Assembly: GCF_947172395.1 (NCBI RefSeq)
Contig: NC_069099.1
Span: 14,575,740-14,639,739, forward strand
Direction: 5' to 3'
From: Bicyclus anynana
Taxonomy: Eukaryota > Arthropoda > Insecta > Lepidoptera > Nymphalidae
DNA: 64,000 bases
Positions 21,520 through 31,792 of this stretch are shown in pieces. How positions within the stretch are numbered: position 1 is the first letter of the stretch; each line of letters opens with the position of its first letter. The position numbers and the translations under genes were made by a program. The notes under the pieces were generated by a model. The model was given only the letters and a program-made list of their open reading frames with translations. It ran no database searches and had not been told where the DNA came from.

Positions 21520-22880
21520 AGACACAAAGCGAATAAGAAAGAGACGAGTGTGGAATAACTTAGCGAACAAGTGTTTTTGATATAATTTGATTTTTTTGTA
21601 ATCAATAATATCTTCTTTTATTTCTTTGTCGTACCGTAAAATCAATTACATGTCTTAGTAAATTAAAGACACAATACACCAGTGTATTGTATCAAAAATA
21701 CAAAGCAAATATGAAAGAGCCGTGCATGGAATTACTTAGAACTGTCTTGGATACACGTAACACGGCCCGTCTTATTATTAGAAAGCAGTAACATAGTCTT
21801 TAATTTACTTTATCGCACCCTAAAATTAACTAGATATCTTAGTAAATTAAAGACACAAAACAACAGTGTGTTATAGACACAAAGCAAATATGAGAGTCAA
21901 GGAATAACTTAGCGACAAAAGGGTCGGATACACACAACATTGCATAACATGAATTTTTGGGTTGTAATTTAAAATCACTAGCAGTTCCACAAGACTTTTT
22001 TTTTAAATATTCGACTTAAGTTATTACCACTAAAACTAACTTGATATTTTGAAAGTGCTTTATAAGTTCTATAAAAGAATTTTGACTTTCACTTTAGTCG
22101 TAGAGTAGAATCAACTAGACATCTTAATAAACTAAAAACACAATGTACCAGTGGTTTGTATCTGAGACACAAAGCGAATATGAAAGAGCCGTGGGCGGAA
22201 TAACTTAGCGACAAGTCTCGGAAACACACCGCAATGTTTAACCGGCTGAACTGGAAAGTGTTTGTAAAGTAAGCCTTAATGATAAATGAATTTTGACTTT
22301 GACTTTAGTAGCGTAAAATCAACTAGACGTAGCATAGAATCAACTAGACGTAGCGTATAATCAACTAGACATAGCGTAGAATCAACTAGACATAGTGTAT
22401 AATCAACTAGACGTAGCGTAAAATCAACTAGACGTAGCGTATAATCAACTAGACGTAGCGTAGAATCAACTAGACGTGCGTAGAATCAACTAGACGTAGC
22501 GTAGAATCAACTGGACGAAGCGTAGAATCAACTAGACGTAGCGTAGAATCAACTATACGTAGCGTAAAATCAACTAGACGTAGCGTAGAATCAACTAGAC
22601 GTAGCGTGGAATCAACTAGACGTGGCGTCGAATCAACTAGACGTAGCGTAGATCAACTAGACGTAACATAGAATCAACTAGACGTAGCGGAGAATCAAAT
22701 AGACGTAGCGTAGAATCAACTAGACGTAGCTTTTAATCAACTAGACATCTTAATAAACTCAAAACACAATGTAGGTACCAGTGTTTTGTGTCTGAGACAC
22801 AAAGCGAATATGAAAGTGCCGTGCGCGGAATAACTTAGCGACAAGTCTCGGATACACACCGCACTGTTTAGCCGGCTGAA
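21520..22880. repeat. Higher-order repeat block, about five diverged units
   Basis: The cassette 'gacacaaagcgaatatgaa', 'gccgtg..gcggaataacttagcgac', 'tctcggatacacacc' recurs near 21530, 21700, 21880, 22170 and 22795, each preceded by 'atcttaataaact..aaacacaatgtaccagt'. The best-preserved units are the last two. The 21-bp array at 22308-22746 expands a word that lies in the same unit. No coding frame is conserved. Confidence 0.7.
22308..22746. repeat. 21-bp minisatellite, about 21 units
   Basis: Units with core AGAATCAACTAGACGTAGC are repeated for 439 bp, with single-base variants and two short units. The final unit grades into 'atcaactagacatcttaataaact', the sequence that starts the flanking higher-order unit. 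Confidence 0.93.
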
Positions 22881-23139
22881 CTACGTGGTATGTCTCACAA
22901 TTGCAGTGCGTTTACATAACATTCCGTAAGATTTCATTTAATAAGTACCATGTTTTGTCAGCCGAGATCAGCTTGATGTTTTTTTTGTGAGTTTTTTCCT
23001 GTAACATAATATTTCGTATACTCTTGTAAATAGAATAAAGAAAGTTATTATAAGAATATGACATACGTATGATATGATAGGATAACGATTAAGTTTTAGT
23101 TTAATTAGTAAGTGTAGTAATAACAGCATAAACGCATTT

Positions 23140-23275
23140 TAGGGTTCCGTAATCCAGAAGGAACCCTTATAGTTTCGCCATGTGCGTCTGTCCGTTCGTT
23201 CGTTCGTCCGCACGTCTGTACGAGGCTTAGCGCAGATTCCCGCCAACCAATGGCTACCCCTCTCTAACTCCCCAC
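23140..23275 (+). repeat. Dispersed repeat with CGTTCGTTCGTTCG
   Basis: 'agggttccgtaatccagaag', 'aacccttatagtttcgccatg' and a GTCTGTCCGTTCGTTCG simple stretch are typical of an abundant dispersed repeat. A related fragment is at 17938-17995. Class is undetermined. Confidence 0.4.
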
Positions 23276-23331
23276 TCTTTACGAAAACAAGTCGCGCCTG
23301 ACGTCATATCGGTCTCAGACAACTATTTTCT

Positions 23332-23506
23332 ACAATATTATAAAGAGGTGAAGTTAGTGGTAATCTCTATCTACTGAACCGATTTTGAAAATTCTTTTAG
23401 CAGTAGAAAGCCACATTATTTGTGAATGCCATACGCTATATTTAATTCATATTCGCTCGGGAACGTGAATTACGCGTGTGAAACCGTGGGTCGTCGGCTA
23501 GTTTCG
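23332..23506 (-). repeat. Family E (Helitron-like) diverged copy
   Basis: Reverse complement starts 'ctagccgacgacccacggtttcacacg' and ends 'cctctttataatattg', the family E layout. The middle shows 'tcaaaatcggttcagtag'. Confidence 0.5.
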
Positions 23507-24188
23507 TATTAACTAAAGGAACGTAACACATCAAAAAAGCTTTTTTAAATTATTTATAGTTATGCAGAACCCGTTTAGCTCTTATATAGGTGACGGTTTC
23601 CAAAAGATCGGGCTCTATTTTACATAATTAGGTAATTTACTGAAAAAAAAATGTAGGCAAGACTCGAGAGAATTTCAAAGCCGCACATGCGTAAACCAGT
23701 TACAAAAGTAAAAGTGAATCCCTCAAAACGTTAACTCAACAAAGAAATAGCAGAACAAGTTAGGCTTATTCCGTAGCGTCCGCTCTCTAACCTAATATGG
23801 TCGATTCGATTTGTTTACAAAGGAAAAATTTATTCATGAATTTTCTCCCCGGGTCCGGTCCACGATAAAATACAATTTTCTCGCATAAGTTACTCTGGTT
23901 ATACCTCTTATTTCATCCGACAAACATCCTTCATATTTTCTTCGATTTTCTCTTTCGATTACAAAATAATTTAGCCTCAGCTTGGATATTTGGAGGCTTA
24001 TGTAAATCCATCCACCAATCGAAGTTATCCTTTTATCTTTATAAAAACAATAGCTTTATAGCGAAAAACTTACCCATACTAATAAGTTTGGTTACTCGAT
24101 GATGTAAAAACGTTTAAAAAATTTATATTAAAGTAATTTTCTCGTGAAAAGATCTGGCAGTTGTAACACAAAGTCTTATACAAATTTT
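23506..24188. other. Mostly unassigned; family K segment within
   Basis: Apart from the 23768-23895 segment listed separately, there is no gene or repeat I can identify. Confidence 0.4.
23768..23895 (+). repeat. Family K dispersed repeat, copy 1
   Basis: 'ctaacctaatatgg', 'gatttgtttacaaaggaaaa', 'tttattcatgaa', 'gggtccgg' and 'cacgataaaataca' occur in the same order, reverse complemented, at 52520-52650. Identity looks around 80% by eye. The element type is unknown. Confidence 0.6.
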
Positions 24189-24374
24189 AGTGCCTCAATA
24201 GCTCAACGGTAAGAGCGGTTGGACTCATCACCGAGGGGTGGTGGTTCGATCCCCGCCCCGTTGGTCTTTTGTCGTACCCACTCCTAATACAATCTTTCCC
24301 GACTAGTTGGAGGGGAATGGGAATATTGGTCATATTTAAAATAAAATAAGGTAAATATTCTTTATCAAAAAAAT
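24189..24374 (+). mobile_element. tRNA-derived SINE-C
   Basis: The head TGCCTCAATAGCTCAACGGT and the B box GGTGGTTCGATCCCCGCC mimic a tRNA. The tail continues 'tgtcgtacccactcctaatac', 'ttggaggggaatgggaatatt' and 'aatattctttatcaaaaaaa'. The acceptor stem does not close and there is a long non-tRNA extension, so this is a SINE rather than a functional tRNA gene. Confidence 0.75.
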
Positions 24375-25281
24375 TCCTTTTCATCCTACATTTGTATAAT
24401 TTTTTTTAAACTAAAATTTTTTTTTTTTTTAAGTTTTGATGATGACGTAGTTTGGAACATTAATCGATTGAACTTCGTAAAATTCTCTTATTTTATGCGA
24501 TAAACCAAAGCCTAAAAAAGAATCCTGACTTTGGTAAATCTATCTGTGGAAAAACTCATACACGTCTCTCTGCCTAGGGGATTCTAATAAAATAGTCGAT
24601 TAAGATAAATTCATAAAAGTCCTCATAGAAAGTCATTAAGAAGCATTTATATATTTTATATTATGTTTATTGCTGTTGTGCTAATAAATAAATAAATAAA
24701 ATATTCCGAAAACTAAGCAGCAAACTAAAATAAACAATATTAAGATTTAAAATATACAAAAACATAGTTATTGTTAAGTTAACAATAACTCTGAATTTCA
24801 GCGAATCACTGTGAATTCGATAAATAAACTGGAGAACGTAGCTCTCGAAGTCAACAACTTCGAATTTCCACAGATGCTTAATGTATAGAAAATATTATGT
24901 TTGCTTTTATACGAAGCACACGCGATCGTACACTAAAGGATGTAGTTTGAATAACTTTGCTACGCCGTCGGGTCTTAAAAGACAGATTTTAGAGTTTCAA
25001 ACCGCCAGGGAGCGCTGCAGTCGACATTTTAATACGACAGTTGCTGTACAAGGATTCGTATTTTTGTATTCTAAGTTGTGTGGCATTTTTATCTACCGTC
25101 TAGATTTTGTTTTTTATAAAGATGGCTAACGCAAAAGTACTTTAACTTTTTAGGAGTTTTTGGATTAATAAGCTGATTAGCTTAAGTGTTAGCGTGGGTA
25201 AAGTTCAAGTTATTCTTGTTGTGAACGGCCAATTTATTATAATTATAAAATAAGATTATAGATTAGATTTATTTTTATAAA
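24375..25281. other. Unassigned AT-rich DNA
   Basis: No gene is supported. 24640-24700 ends 'gtgctaataaataaataaat', like a LINE or SINE tail. An 82-codon frame at 24881-25129 has no recognisable features. Confidence 0.4.
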
Positions 25282-25470
25282 TTAAGAAATAAAATATCAT
25301 GTGTATCAAACGGTGAAGGAAAAACATTGTGAGGAAACCTGCATACCAGAGAATTTTCCGCATTGGGCCAGCGTAGTAGACTATTAGTAGCGTATTAGCC
25401 TAACCCCTTCTCATTATGAGAAGAGACTGGAGCTCAGCAGTGAGCCGAATATGGGTTGACAACGACGAAG
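25282..25470 (+). mobile_element. SINE-B, 5' truncated and internally deleted
   Basis: Starts 'taagaaataaaatatcatgtg' and ends 'agtgagccgaatatgggttgac'. The 'tcttaattctctgcgtgtgtgaagtctgcc' segment is deleted. Confidence 0.85.
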
Positions 25471-25495
25471 TTTGTCTGACAGATGTTGCTGTAAT

Positions 25496-25591
25496 CTATA
25501 AGACCGCCTTTGCACATACTTGTTAACTATGTTTTATTCTATTTTCTTTGTTATTGTTTTTCTTTTGTGCAATAAAGTATATAAATAAATA
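25496..25591 (+). mobile_element. LINE 3'-end fragment
   Basis: 'gaccgcctttgcacatacttg', 'tattttctttgttattg' and 'tgtgcaataaagtatataaataaataaa' form a polyadenylation-signal-bearing 3' end typical of non-LTR retrotransposons. Only the terminal ~95 bp are present. Confidence 0.5.
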
Positions 25592-25654
25592 AAAGCGAAA
25601 GGTCACTCATGAATTATCGACGATCGCTTGTCGTATAATATTTAAATTTGGTAG

Positions 25655-25735
25655 GAAGGTTGTTTTTACGGATTTTGCGAGAGGGCCGGATTAAGGTCTA
25701 AGGATAGACAAAATCGCGGGTGTCTGCTAGTTTAA
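25655..25735 (+). repeat. Family D terminal fragment
   Basis: 'gacaaaatcgcgggtgtctgctagttt' is the reversed start of family D (compare 61575-61606). Only the terminus is recognisable. Confidence 0.45.
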
Positions 25736-25821
25736 CATAAAATACGATCTAGCCCATTTGTTTCGCTAATTAATCATGAAATGGAATTAACTATTTGAAA
25801 AACACAATTTACATTAAATAA

Positions 25822-26640
25822 TTGCCTCGTTGGTCCAGTTGTTTGGCCATGTGGCTGCAGATTACGGAGTCCGGGGTTCGAGTCCTAAGTTAGATCATGT
25901 GGTATACTGAGCTTATTTCTGTATAAAGGGGAACTTCGTGGTGTTACATCCCTGAGCGTCAAAGAGCAAGCTAGCAAGTTAAGCCGTCGGTTTCGATCAT
26001 TATCATGAACGTCTGCTAATAATCATTCCAAAGTCAAATATTACCACCCTAAACCCGCCAACCCACATTGGAGCAGCGTGGTGGGTATTGTTACACATGC
26101 TCATTTTAAGTACGAAAGCATGCTACTATTGTGCAGTTGCTACTTATTAGCATGTGTATGGTAACATTGCTAATAATAAGCATGCTTATTTCGAGCATGC
26201 TCAAGAATCAACATTCGTGCGATTTATGAGCATGCTACTTGCTGTTGGGTGGAAAGGGGCGTGCTTTTAGCGCATCTGAACAGGTTTGGTTATTGAGTAT
26301 GCTAGTCGATCAGCATTGCTATTCTGTATTCTCTTCACCTATCCCTCCCTGTCTAACACGATACTAAAGACAGAGAGCGATAGATACAAATTAGCATGTG
26401 TAATTGGAATGTTTGCTTTGAGCATGCTTATTCTGGAGCATACTTAAAAATTGCATGCTTATTATTAGCAAATGTAAACTGATGATGAGCATGCTCGTAT
26501 GGAGCATACTTAATAGCACGTTTTTAGCATGCTATTTTAAAGCATGTACAGTATCTTTAGTTCTATATCCCCTCTCCTAAATGGAAGGAGCCCTGCCCTG
26601 TAAGCTGTCAGATTCGGTTGATAATGACAATATACAAGAT
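25822..26640 (+). mobile_element. tRNA-derived SINE-D split by an AGCATGC-rich insertion
   Basis: A tRNA-like head ('gcctcgttggtccagttg', B box 'ccggggttcgagtcc') is followed by 'gaacttcgtggtg', 'agcaagttaagccgtcggt', and 'ccaacccacattggagcagcgtggtgg'. The sequence resumes after the insertion at 'tctatatcccctctcctaaatgg' and 'ccctgccctgtaag', its normal 3' part. The split point is about 26085/26555. Confidence 0.65.
26090..26552. mobile_element. AGCATGC-rich insertion, possible hAT-like MITE
   Basis: About 460 bp holding some fifteen AGCATGC-type words (AGCATGCT is itself a palindrome). Ends ACATGCTCATTTTAAG and TTTTAAAGCATGT are an imperfect inverted pair. It interrupts SINE-D. The flanks 'tattgttac' and 'tatctttag' may be a worn target duplication. 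No open frame is present, and class assignment is tentative. Confidence 0.5.
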
Positions 26641-26880
26641 GATATTGGATTGTTTCATGAATGGTTGTTATTTTAACAGATTACCTAACGCTCGACTATC
26701 AGCTATCAGACAGTTCGATCTTGATTGTATTGTGTGCTGTGAATACGTAATTGGCTAGTTAGCTTTTATAAGATTGTGTTGCATGTAAACTTTCATGGCT
26801 CATTTGAAATCAAGATAGGGAGATTGCCCGCCAATCTATAGCATTAAAACCGTGCGAATAGGTAATTTCATCTATAGGTA

Positions 26881-27010
26881 CTGATATTAAAAGAGGTACC
26901 TACAATTAGTGAGGTTGTAGGGGACTATATCTGGATCTAGTGAACTGTTTTTGAAAATTTTTACCAATTGAAAGCCACGTCATTTATGACAATAACTATA
27001 TTATGTCCAG
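26881..27010 (-). repeat. Family E-like fragment
   Basis: 'ggttgtaggggactatatctgg', 'ctagtgaactg' and 'attgaaagccacgtcattt' match the reversed middle of family E. The ends are lost. Confidence 0.4.
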
Positions 27011-27066
27011 GTCAGTTTGCTACTAAATAAATATGTTAATAGACTGATCCTAGTAATATTATATTA

Positions 27067-27258
27067 CTAGCTGACGCCGCGTGGTTTCACCCGCGTGGTT
27101 TCCGTAGGAATACGGAGATAATATACAGCCTACACCCTTCCTCGATAAATAAGCTATCTAACACTGAAAGAATTTTTCAAATCGGACCAGTAGTTCCTGA
27201 CATTAGCGCGTTCAATCAAACAAACAAACCTTTTAGCTTTACAATATTAGTATAGATT
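27067..27258 (+). repeat. Family E (Helitron-like), well preserved
   Basis: Begins CTAGCTGACGCCGCGTGG and ends 'caatattagtatagatt', about 190 bp, close to the copy at 32084-32273. It contains 'cactgaaagaatttttcaaa' and CAAACAAACAAAC. No terminal inverted repeat or coding region is seen. Termini and lack of target duplication fit a Helitron-like element, but a 3' hairpin was not confirmed. Confidence 0.6.
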
Positions 27259-27574
27259 TGTTATTATATCGATCAATTAACTCTTAGTTATGGTAATAGT
27301 TACCCACTTAAGATAATTTTGCCGGAAGCTATCCCGGAGGTATTCATCACGCAATGTGTTATCCCGGGGTTAGACAACGACGTCCCTGCGGGAATATTAC
27401 TGTCAATATTACGATGGTGTCAGATCAGATTACCGTCGTTCTATCCCATGGTTTACTTACTAGTTAGCTCGTTATAGTTAAAGGTCTGTACTGTCTACTA
27501 AATCTATTATTCACTCTTAAATATATTTTTTAAAATGGTTGATTAAATGACTGAATAACACGCCATTTAATCAA
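27259..27574. other. Unassigned DNA
   Basis: Slightly GC-richer at 27325-27410 ('gccggaagctatcccgga'), but no gene or repeat family is recognised. Confidence 0.4.
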
Positions 27575-27700
27575 CTATTTAAAAAAAAAAATAACCGACT
27601 TCAAAGTTTCATTAGTCTAAAAAGCGAAAAATTACATCACACACTAAGTCCTATCTATTAATCGGTTTGAAGGCGGTGCCTAAAATAGGGTAGAGTACTT
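27575..27700 (-). repeat. Family F fragment
   Basis: 'ataaccgacttcaaagttt', 'ctaaaaagcgaaaaattacatc' and 'tttgaaggcggtgcc' match 52255-52345 in order. It marks the same dispersed family as 7300-8522. Confidence 0.55.
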
Positions 27701-27829
27701 ACTCGTTAGTATGTTATTTATGAAGTGCACGCTACTGTGCCGTTATATTTATTTAGATCGGGTTATATTAACCGCCATTTTATTGATCGCCTGAGTCTAT
27801 TTTTGAGGGAGGAATTTCTTAGTGCTAAC

Positions 27830-28236
27830 AAAAAAGATAGCAACATAGTAGAGACTTTTAGAATATATTAGCGGACGTGGAATTTAGTTTTTAACAAATC
27901 CTCGGGATCCATGGATTTTTCGGGGATAATAAGTAGCCTTTGTGTTAATCAAGGCTATAATATATCTCAATACCAAATTTTAGCTAATTCCGTTCAGTAG
28001 TCGACGCGTGAAAGAGTGACAAACATTCATATCATCAAAATCATCAGTTTTCGTAAATCTCGGGAAACCGTAGATTTTTTCGGGATAAAAAGTAGCCCAT
28101 ATGTTAAACCAGATTAATATCTATTTCCATTCAAAATTACAGCCAAATCGCATCAGTAGTAGCGGCGTTAAAGAGTAACAAACAAACATCCATACAAACT
28201 TTAGTAATTTAATATTTCCTAAATATTAGTAGGATT
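27830..28236 (+). repeat. Family D dispersed repeat, double unit
   Basis: Two related monomers follow each other: 'catggatttttcggggataataagtagcc' type words occur near 27910 and again near 28070. The 'agtcgacgcgtgaaagagtgacaaac' segment follows the first. The end is 'cctaaatattagtaggatt'. The same dimer layout is present at 61231-61606. Confidence 0.6.
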
Positions 28237-28689
28237 AACGTAGTAATGTAAGTTATCTAGGTGGATCGAGAGATCAAGCGTAAATTATAATAAAAATGTA
28301 ATTATTTCAGATATATCCTTTATTTTTTATATTCCAATTTTTTTTATAATATATTTTTCTAATATACTTACGTCTTGCGTAATTTTGTTACAAACATACA
28401 AGATTATTTACTATTTTAGTAGGAACACAGTTCAGAAAACAATTCATTATAAAACTCGATAAAAGAACCCGTACTATCATTATTGCTACGATGATGTGAA
28501 ACCGCTCCAAAACAAGCTAGAAGGTTCAACGTAATATAAATTCCTTTCCAACAATAACTTATGTAGGCTTTGTTGGTGCTTTTTTATTTTTTGAATAGAA
28601 TTACGAGGCGAAAAACGTGCTTACTTCTGTAAATCGGATTTGTGTTGTTTCCATGAGCGTACTTGTTTCGTACTAACGTCCTTATGGCA
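28237..28689. other. Unassigned AT-rich DNA
   Basis: I see no gene or repeat family here. Confidence 0.4.
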
Positions 28690-29070
28690 TTTTTTTTATT
28701 TTTTGTCATACTTTCATTGTATAACTAGTTTTTACCTGCGGCTTTTCTTACGCGAATGTAGATTTTGGTAGTCGATTAAATACGGGACCATAACCTCATA
28801 AAAGTTATTAAAACAAAAAAATATATATACCTAGTGAAATCGGATTTTCAAATTTTACTCACTTAATTTACATTATGTTTTTTTTTATTTTTTGTCATAC
28901 TTTCATTGTATAACTAGTTTTTACCTGCGGCTTTTCTTACGCGAATGTAGATTTTGGTAGTCGATTAAATACGGGACCATAACCTCATAAAAGTTATTAA
29001 AACAAAAAAATATATATACCTAGTGAAATCGGATTTTCAAATTTTACTCACTTAATTTACATTATGTTTT
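28690..29070. repeat. Perfect 189-bp direct tandem duplication
   Basis: 28690-28878 and 28879-29067 appear identical by eye at a period of 189 bp. The unit contains 'taactagtttttacctgcgg', like a decayed family E terminus. Identity implies a recent event, gene conversion or an assembly artefact. Confidence 0.85.
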
Positions 29071-29126
29071 TCAATTTAAGCCTTTTTATGGTCTTAAGCC
29101 GCCTCATTTAACCCTTCTCATTGCCA

Positions 29127-29223
29127 ATCCGCATTGGGCCAGCGTGGTGGCTTAACCCCTCTCATCTGTGAGGAGACTCGAGCTCAGCAGTGAGCCGAAT
29201 ATGGGTTGATAATGATGATGATG
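29127..29223 (+). mobile_element. SINE-B 3'-end fragment
   Basis: From 'ccaatccgcattgggccagcg' to 'gggttgataatgatgatgatgg'. It includes a short deletion at 'ggtgg/cttaacc'. Confidence 0.85.
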
Positions 29224-29266
29224 GTCTTAGATGCTTAGGGTCCTTAAAAACTTCTAAAAACCAACA

Positions 29267-29406
29267 GAGGATGAAAATCCACACCAAGGGGTGTAGATTT
29301 TCATCCTCCTCTTAATAAGTTAGTCTCCGCTTCCATCTTAGACTTACCATGAGGAGAGATTGTAGTCAAGGGCTAACTTGTAAAGAATAAAAAAAAAACA
29401 AAAAAA
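29267..29406 (+). mobile_element. SINE-A 3' fragment forming a fold-back
   Basis: 29267-29285 is an inverted copy of 29290-29308 (18 of 19 bp) around a 4-nt loop. From 29290 the SINE-A 3' part runs to its A-tail. The 5' two thirds are missing. Confidence 0.75.
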
Positions 29407-29525
29407 AGTCTAATCTCCATAATTGCCTATCGACTGGGGGCTTTGGGCAGAAGCATCGCATCGCTTAATGGGGCCCGAAGGCAGAAGCAGAGTAAAAGAA
29501 CAGAACGAGGCGTCTCCTCACGAAT

Positions 29526-30521
29526 TTGACACACAATACACACAACAAGAAAATCATAGACATGGAACTTAAAGAATTTAAATCCGAGTACAGGAATAAT
29601 AGATATGGCGTTCCGCAAGGGAGCATATTAGGACCCTTTTTGTTCCTTATCTATATAAATGACATTATTGACGCAACTAACTATAAAACTGTTTTATACG
29701 CAGATGACATCGCAATTATTGTATCGACAAACAAAAGTACTACTATTAAAGGACACGAAAATGAAATTAATCTTACAATTCAATCTATTATTAACTGGCT
29801 TGACATTAACAATCTCCAAATAAATTTAGCGAAGTCAAAATGCATTCATTTTAATATTAATAACCTAAAAGATCCTTTAAATATACAATATAACGGCATA
29901 ACAGTAGAATCCATAAATAGCATAAAGTTTCTTGGTGTATATATAGATAATCAACTTAATTGGAAAGAACACACTACTAAGGTTTCAGGAAAGATAAATA
30001 GCTTCTGTTTCGTTCTTAGAAGACTCAGAAACATCCTAGATCAAAAAACCTGTTTAGAGGTCTATCATGCATATGTTGCTTCCACCCTACGATATGGGTT
30101 GCCATTTTGAGGAAATGGTACCGATATCAACAGGGCATTTGTTGCCCAAAAGAAATGTGTACGAGCAATGTGTGGTGCGGCGCCTCTAGACACTTGCAAA
30201 CCATTGTTTAGAAAACTGAATGTGTTAACATTGCCAAGTATGTATATTTTCACTATCTGCGTTTTTATAAAAAAGTATGAGTACCTCTTTTGTAAAAAAT
30301 CTGATTTGCACTATAGTGATACAAGAAACCCTCATAACTTGATGCTGAATTATTCTCCTAGAACTAAATTATACTTAAAGAATTGTCCTGGGATGTATAT
30401 CAAAATATTTAACCGCATTCCGAAAGATATTAAAGTGTTACCTATGGCACAATTCAAAAGAAAATTATACGACTGGTTGATAAGCAAAACCTACTATAAT
30501 GTCAAAGAACTATTAAAATAA
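29526..30521 (+). pseudogene. Non-LTR retrotransposon reverse transcriptase, 5' truncated, one internal stop
   Basis: One plus-strand frame runs to a TAA at 30519-30521 and is broken only by a TGA at 30108-30110, where related proteins normally have tryptophan. From the start, the RT motif GVPQGSILGPFLFLIYINDI lies near residue 27, the catalytic YADDIAII near residue 58, and FLGVYID near residue 137. After the stop, the typical C-terminal region ('CGAAPLDTCKPLFRKL') continues in the same frame. Endonuclease, ORF1 and the N-terminal RT are absent. Similar proteins belong to the CR1/Jockey-group LINEs. Family placement is inference. The copy cannot move by itself. Confidence 0.85.
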
Positions 30522-30820
30522 TAATTGTAAAAATGTTAATTGTAAAAATAATGAATTTTGTATATTGTATTGCAAGTGTAACTTTATTTTATTTTCATTT
30601 TTAATTTAATTTGGTAATTATGACTATTGATGTTATTTTTTCTTTTTTATTTGTAATTTCATTTAATTTAATTTAGTAACTGTGACTGTATTTATCTTTT
30701 TCTTAATCTCATTTCATTTAATTTGGTAATTGTGACTATTTGTATTTTTTATATTTGCACACTATTAATTTAGTGGAATGTTGTATTCTTGCAAATAAAC
30801 AATTATTATTATTATAACAT
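30522..30820 (+). mobile_element. 3' UTR and ATT tail of the LINE
   Basis: Three diverged ~60-bp units with 'atttaatttggtaattgtgac' lie at 30590-30765. They are followed by 'tgcaaataaacaattattatt' and the simple tail. With the coding part above, the element spans about 29545-30820. Confidence 0.7.
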
Positions 30821-31239
30821 TAGCAGAAAGACGAAATATTAGTTTTTGTTTGACAGAAAAAATGTTTTTATTTACGTTATCCACAAAAGTATTTGGTGAG
30901 CAAATTGGAACACTAGTAAATAAAGCCTGGCGTGCATACTAAAACATTTTAACGGTTTTAACCGGTGTAGAGAGCAGTCACAGGCCTTCGGTGATATTAT
31001 TAGCACCCGGAGGGGCTTTCACAGAATTAAATGACGTCGACCGATAAACGCTTTTAGCGGCACGCAACTCGGTTAGTATGGTGTTCTTAGTACGAGTTTT
31101 TATAAACGATTATAGTTGTCAAGTATGACGAAAAATCGAAAGAACACAAGATAACTTTTATAGCTTCAATAACTCTCTAGAAGTCATGGGTCCAAGCCCC
31201 GCCCGCTAGATTATTTTCATATCCGCTTCTAACAGTCTT
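30821..31239. other. Unassigned DNA
   Basis: No gene is supported. 31190-31235 ('gggtccaagccccgcccgc') may be the B-box part of a decayed tRNA-derived SINE. Confidence 0.35.
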
Positions 31240-31370
31240 TTTTGGTTAATTTGCGAGGTAATGCGAATGTATGCGAATATGCGTAGTTAGTATTAATTCT
31301 CATGTTTTTTTTCTTATTTAAGTTATGTTGTTTTGGCTGAATAAATGTTTTTATTATTATTATTATTATT
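31240..31370 (+). mobile_element. LINE 3'-end fragment with ATT tail
   Basis: 'gttagtattaattctcatg', 'ttatgttgttttggctgaataaatg' and a TTATTATTATTATT tail match 59690-59770 closely. It is the 3' end of a LINE family whose body is not in the window. Confidence 0.65.
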
Positions 31371-31432
31371 AATATAATATAAATAAATGAATATTGACCA
31401 TTGAGTCCATATTCATTTATTTATATTATATT
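31371..31432. repeat. Perfect 24-bp inverted repeat
   Basis: 31371-31394 is the exact reverse complement of 31409-31432, with a 14-nt loop. It begins right at the LINE tail, and one arm is largely AATA/AAAT. Confidence 0.85.
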
Positions 31433-31450
31433 CTCGTATTCCCGTATTTT

Positions 31451-31517
31451 AAATATGACTAATAGTCAATAGTAAATATAATTTATAATTTGACTATAAT
31501 GACTATTAGTCATATTT
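31451..31517. repeat. Perfect 18-bp inverted repeat
   Basis: 31451-31468 (AAATATGACTAATAGTCA) pairs exactly with 31500-31517. It lies 18 bp after the previous hairpin. Confidence 0.85.
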
Positions 31518-31792
31518 CAAATATGTGTCAAATATTCATCTCTAGATTTGTTAACAATTTAGCAAAGTGAAATAAATCCAAGTAATCGTTTAAACTCAAA
31601 TAACAATAGTTTTCGAGTATAACAAAAACTCTTGTAGCGCATCAAAACGATGCAAAGTATTGGTATTTGATTTCATACTAGGGTATATTCGATTCGAGAT
31701 CGTAAAGCTCTGCCCTAAACAACCTTACCTCATAACTTTAACATATCCATTTGCAATGGATACATTTGCTTACCTAATAGAATTTAATAATG

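Noticed and set aside
24189..24374. Possible tRNA gene
   Set aside because: A and B boxes are present but the acceptor stem does not close and a SINE body follows.
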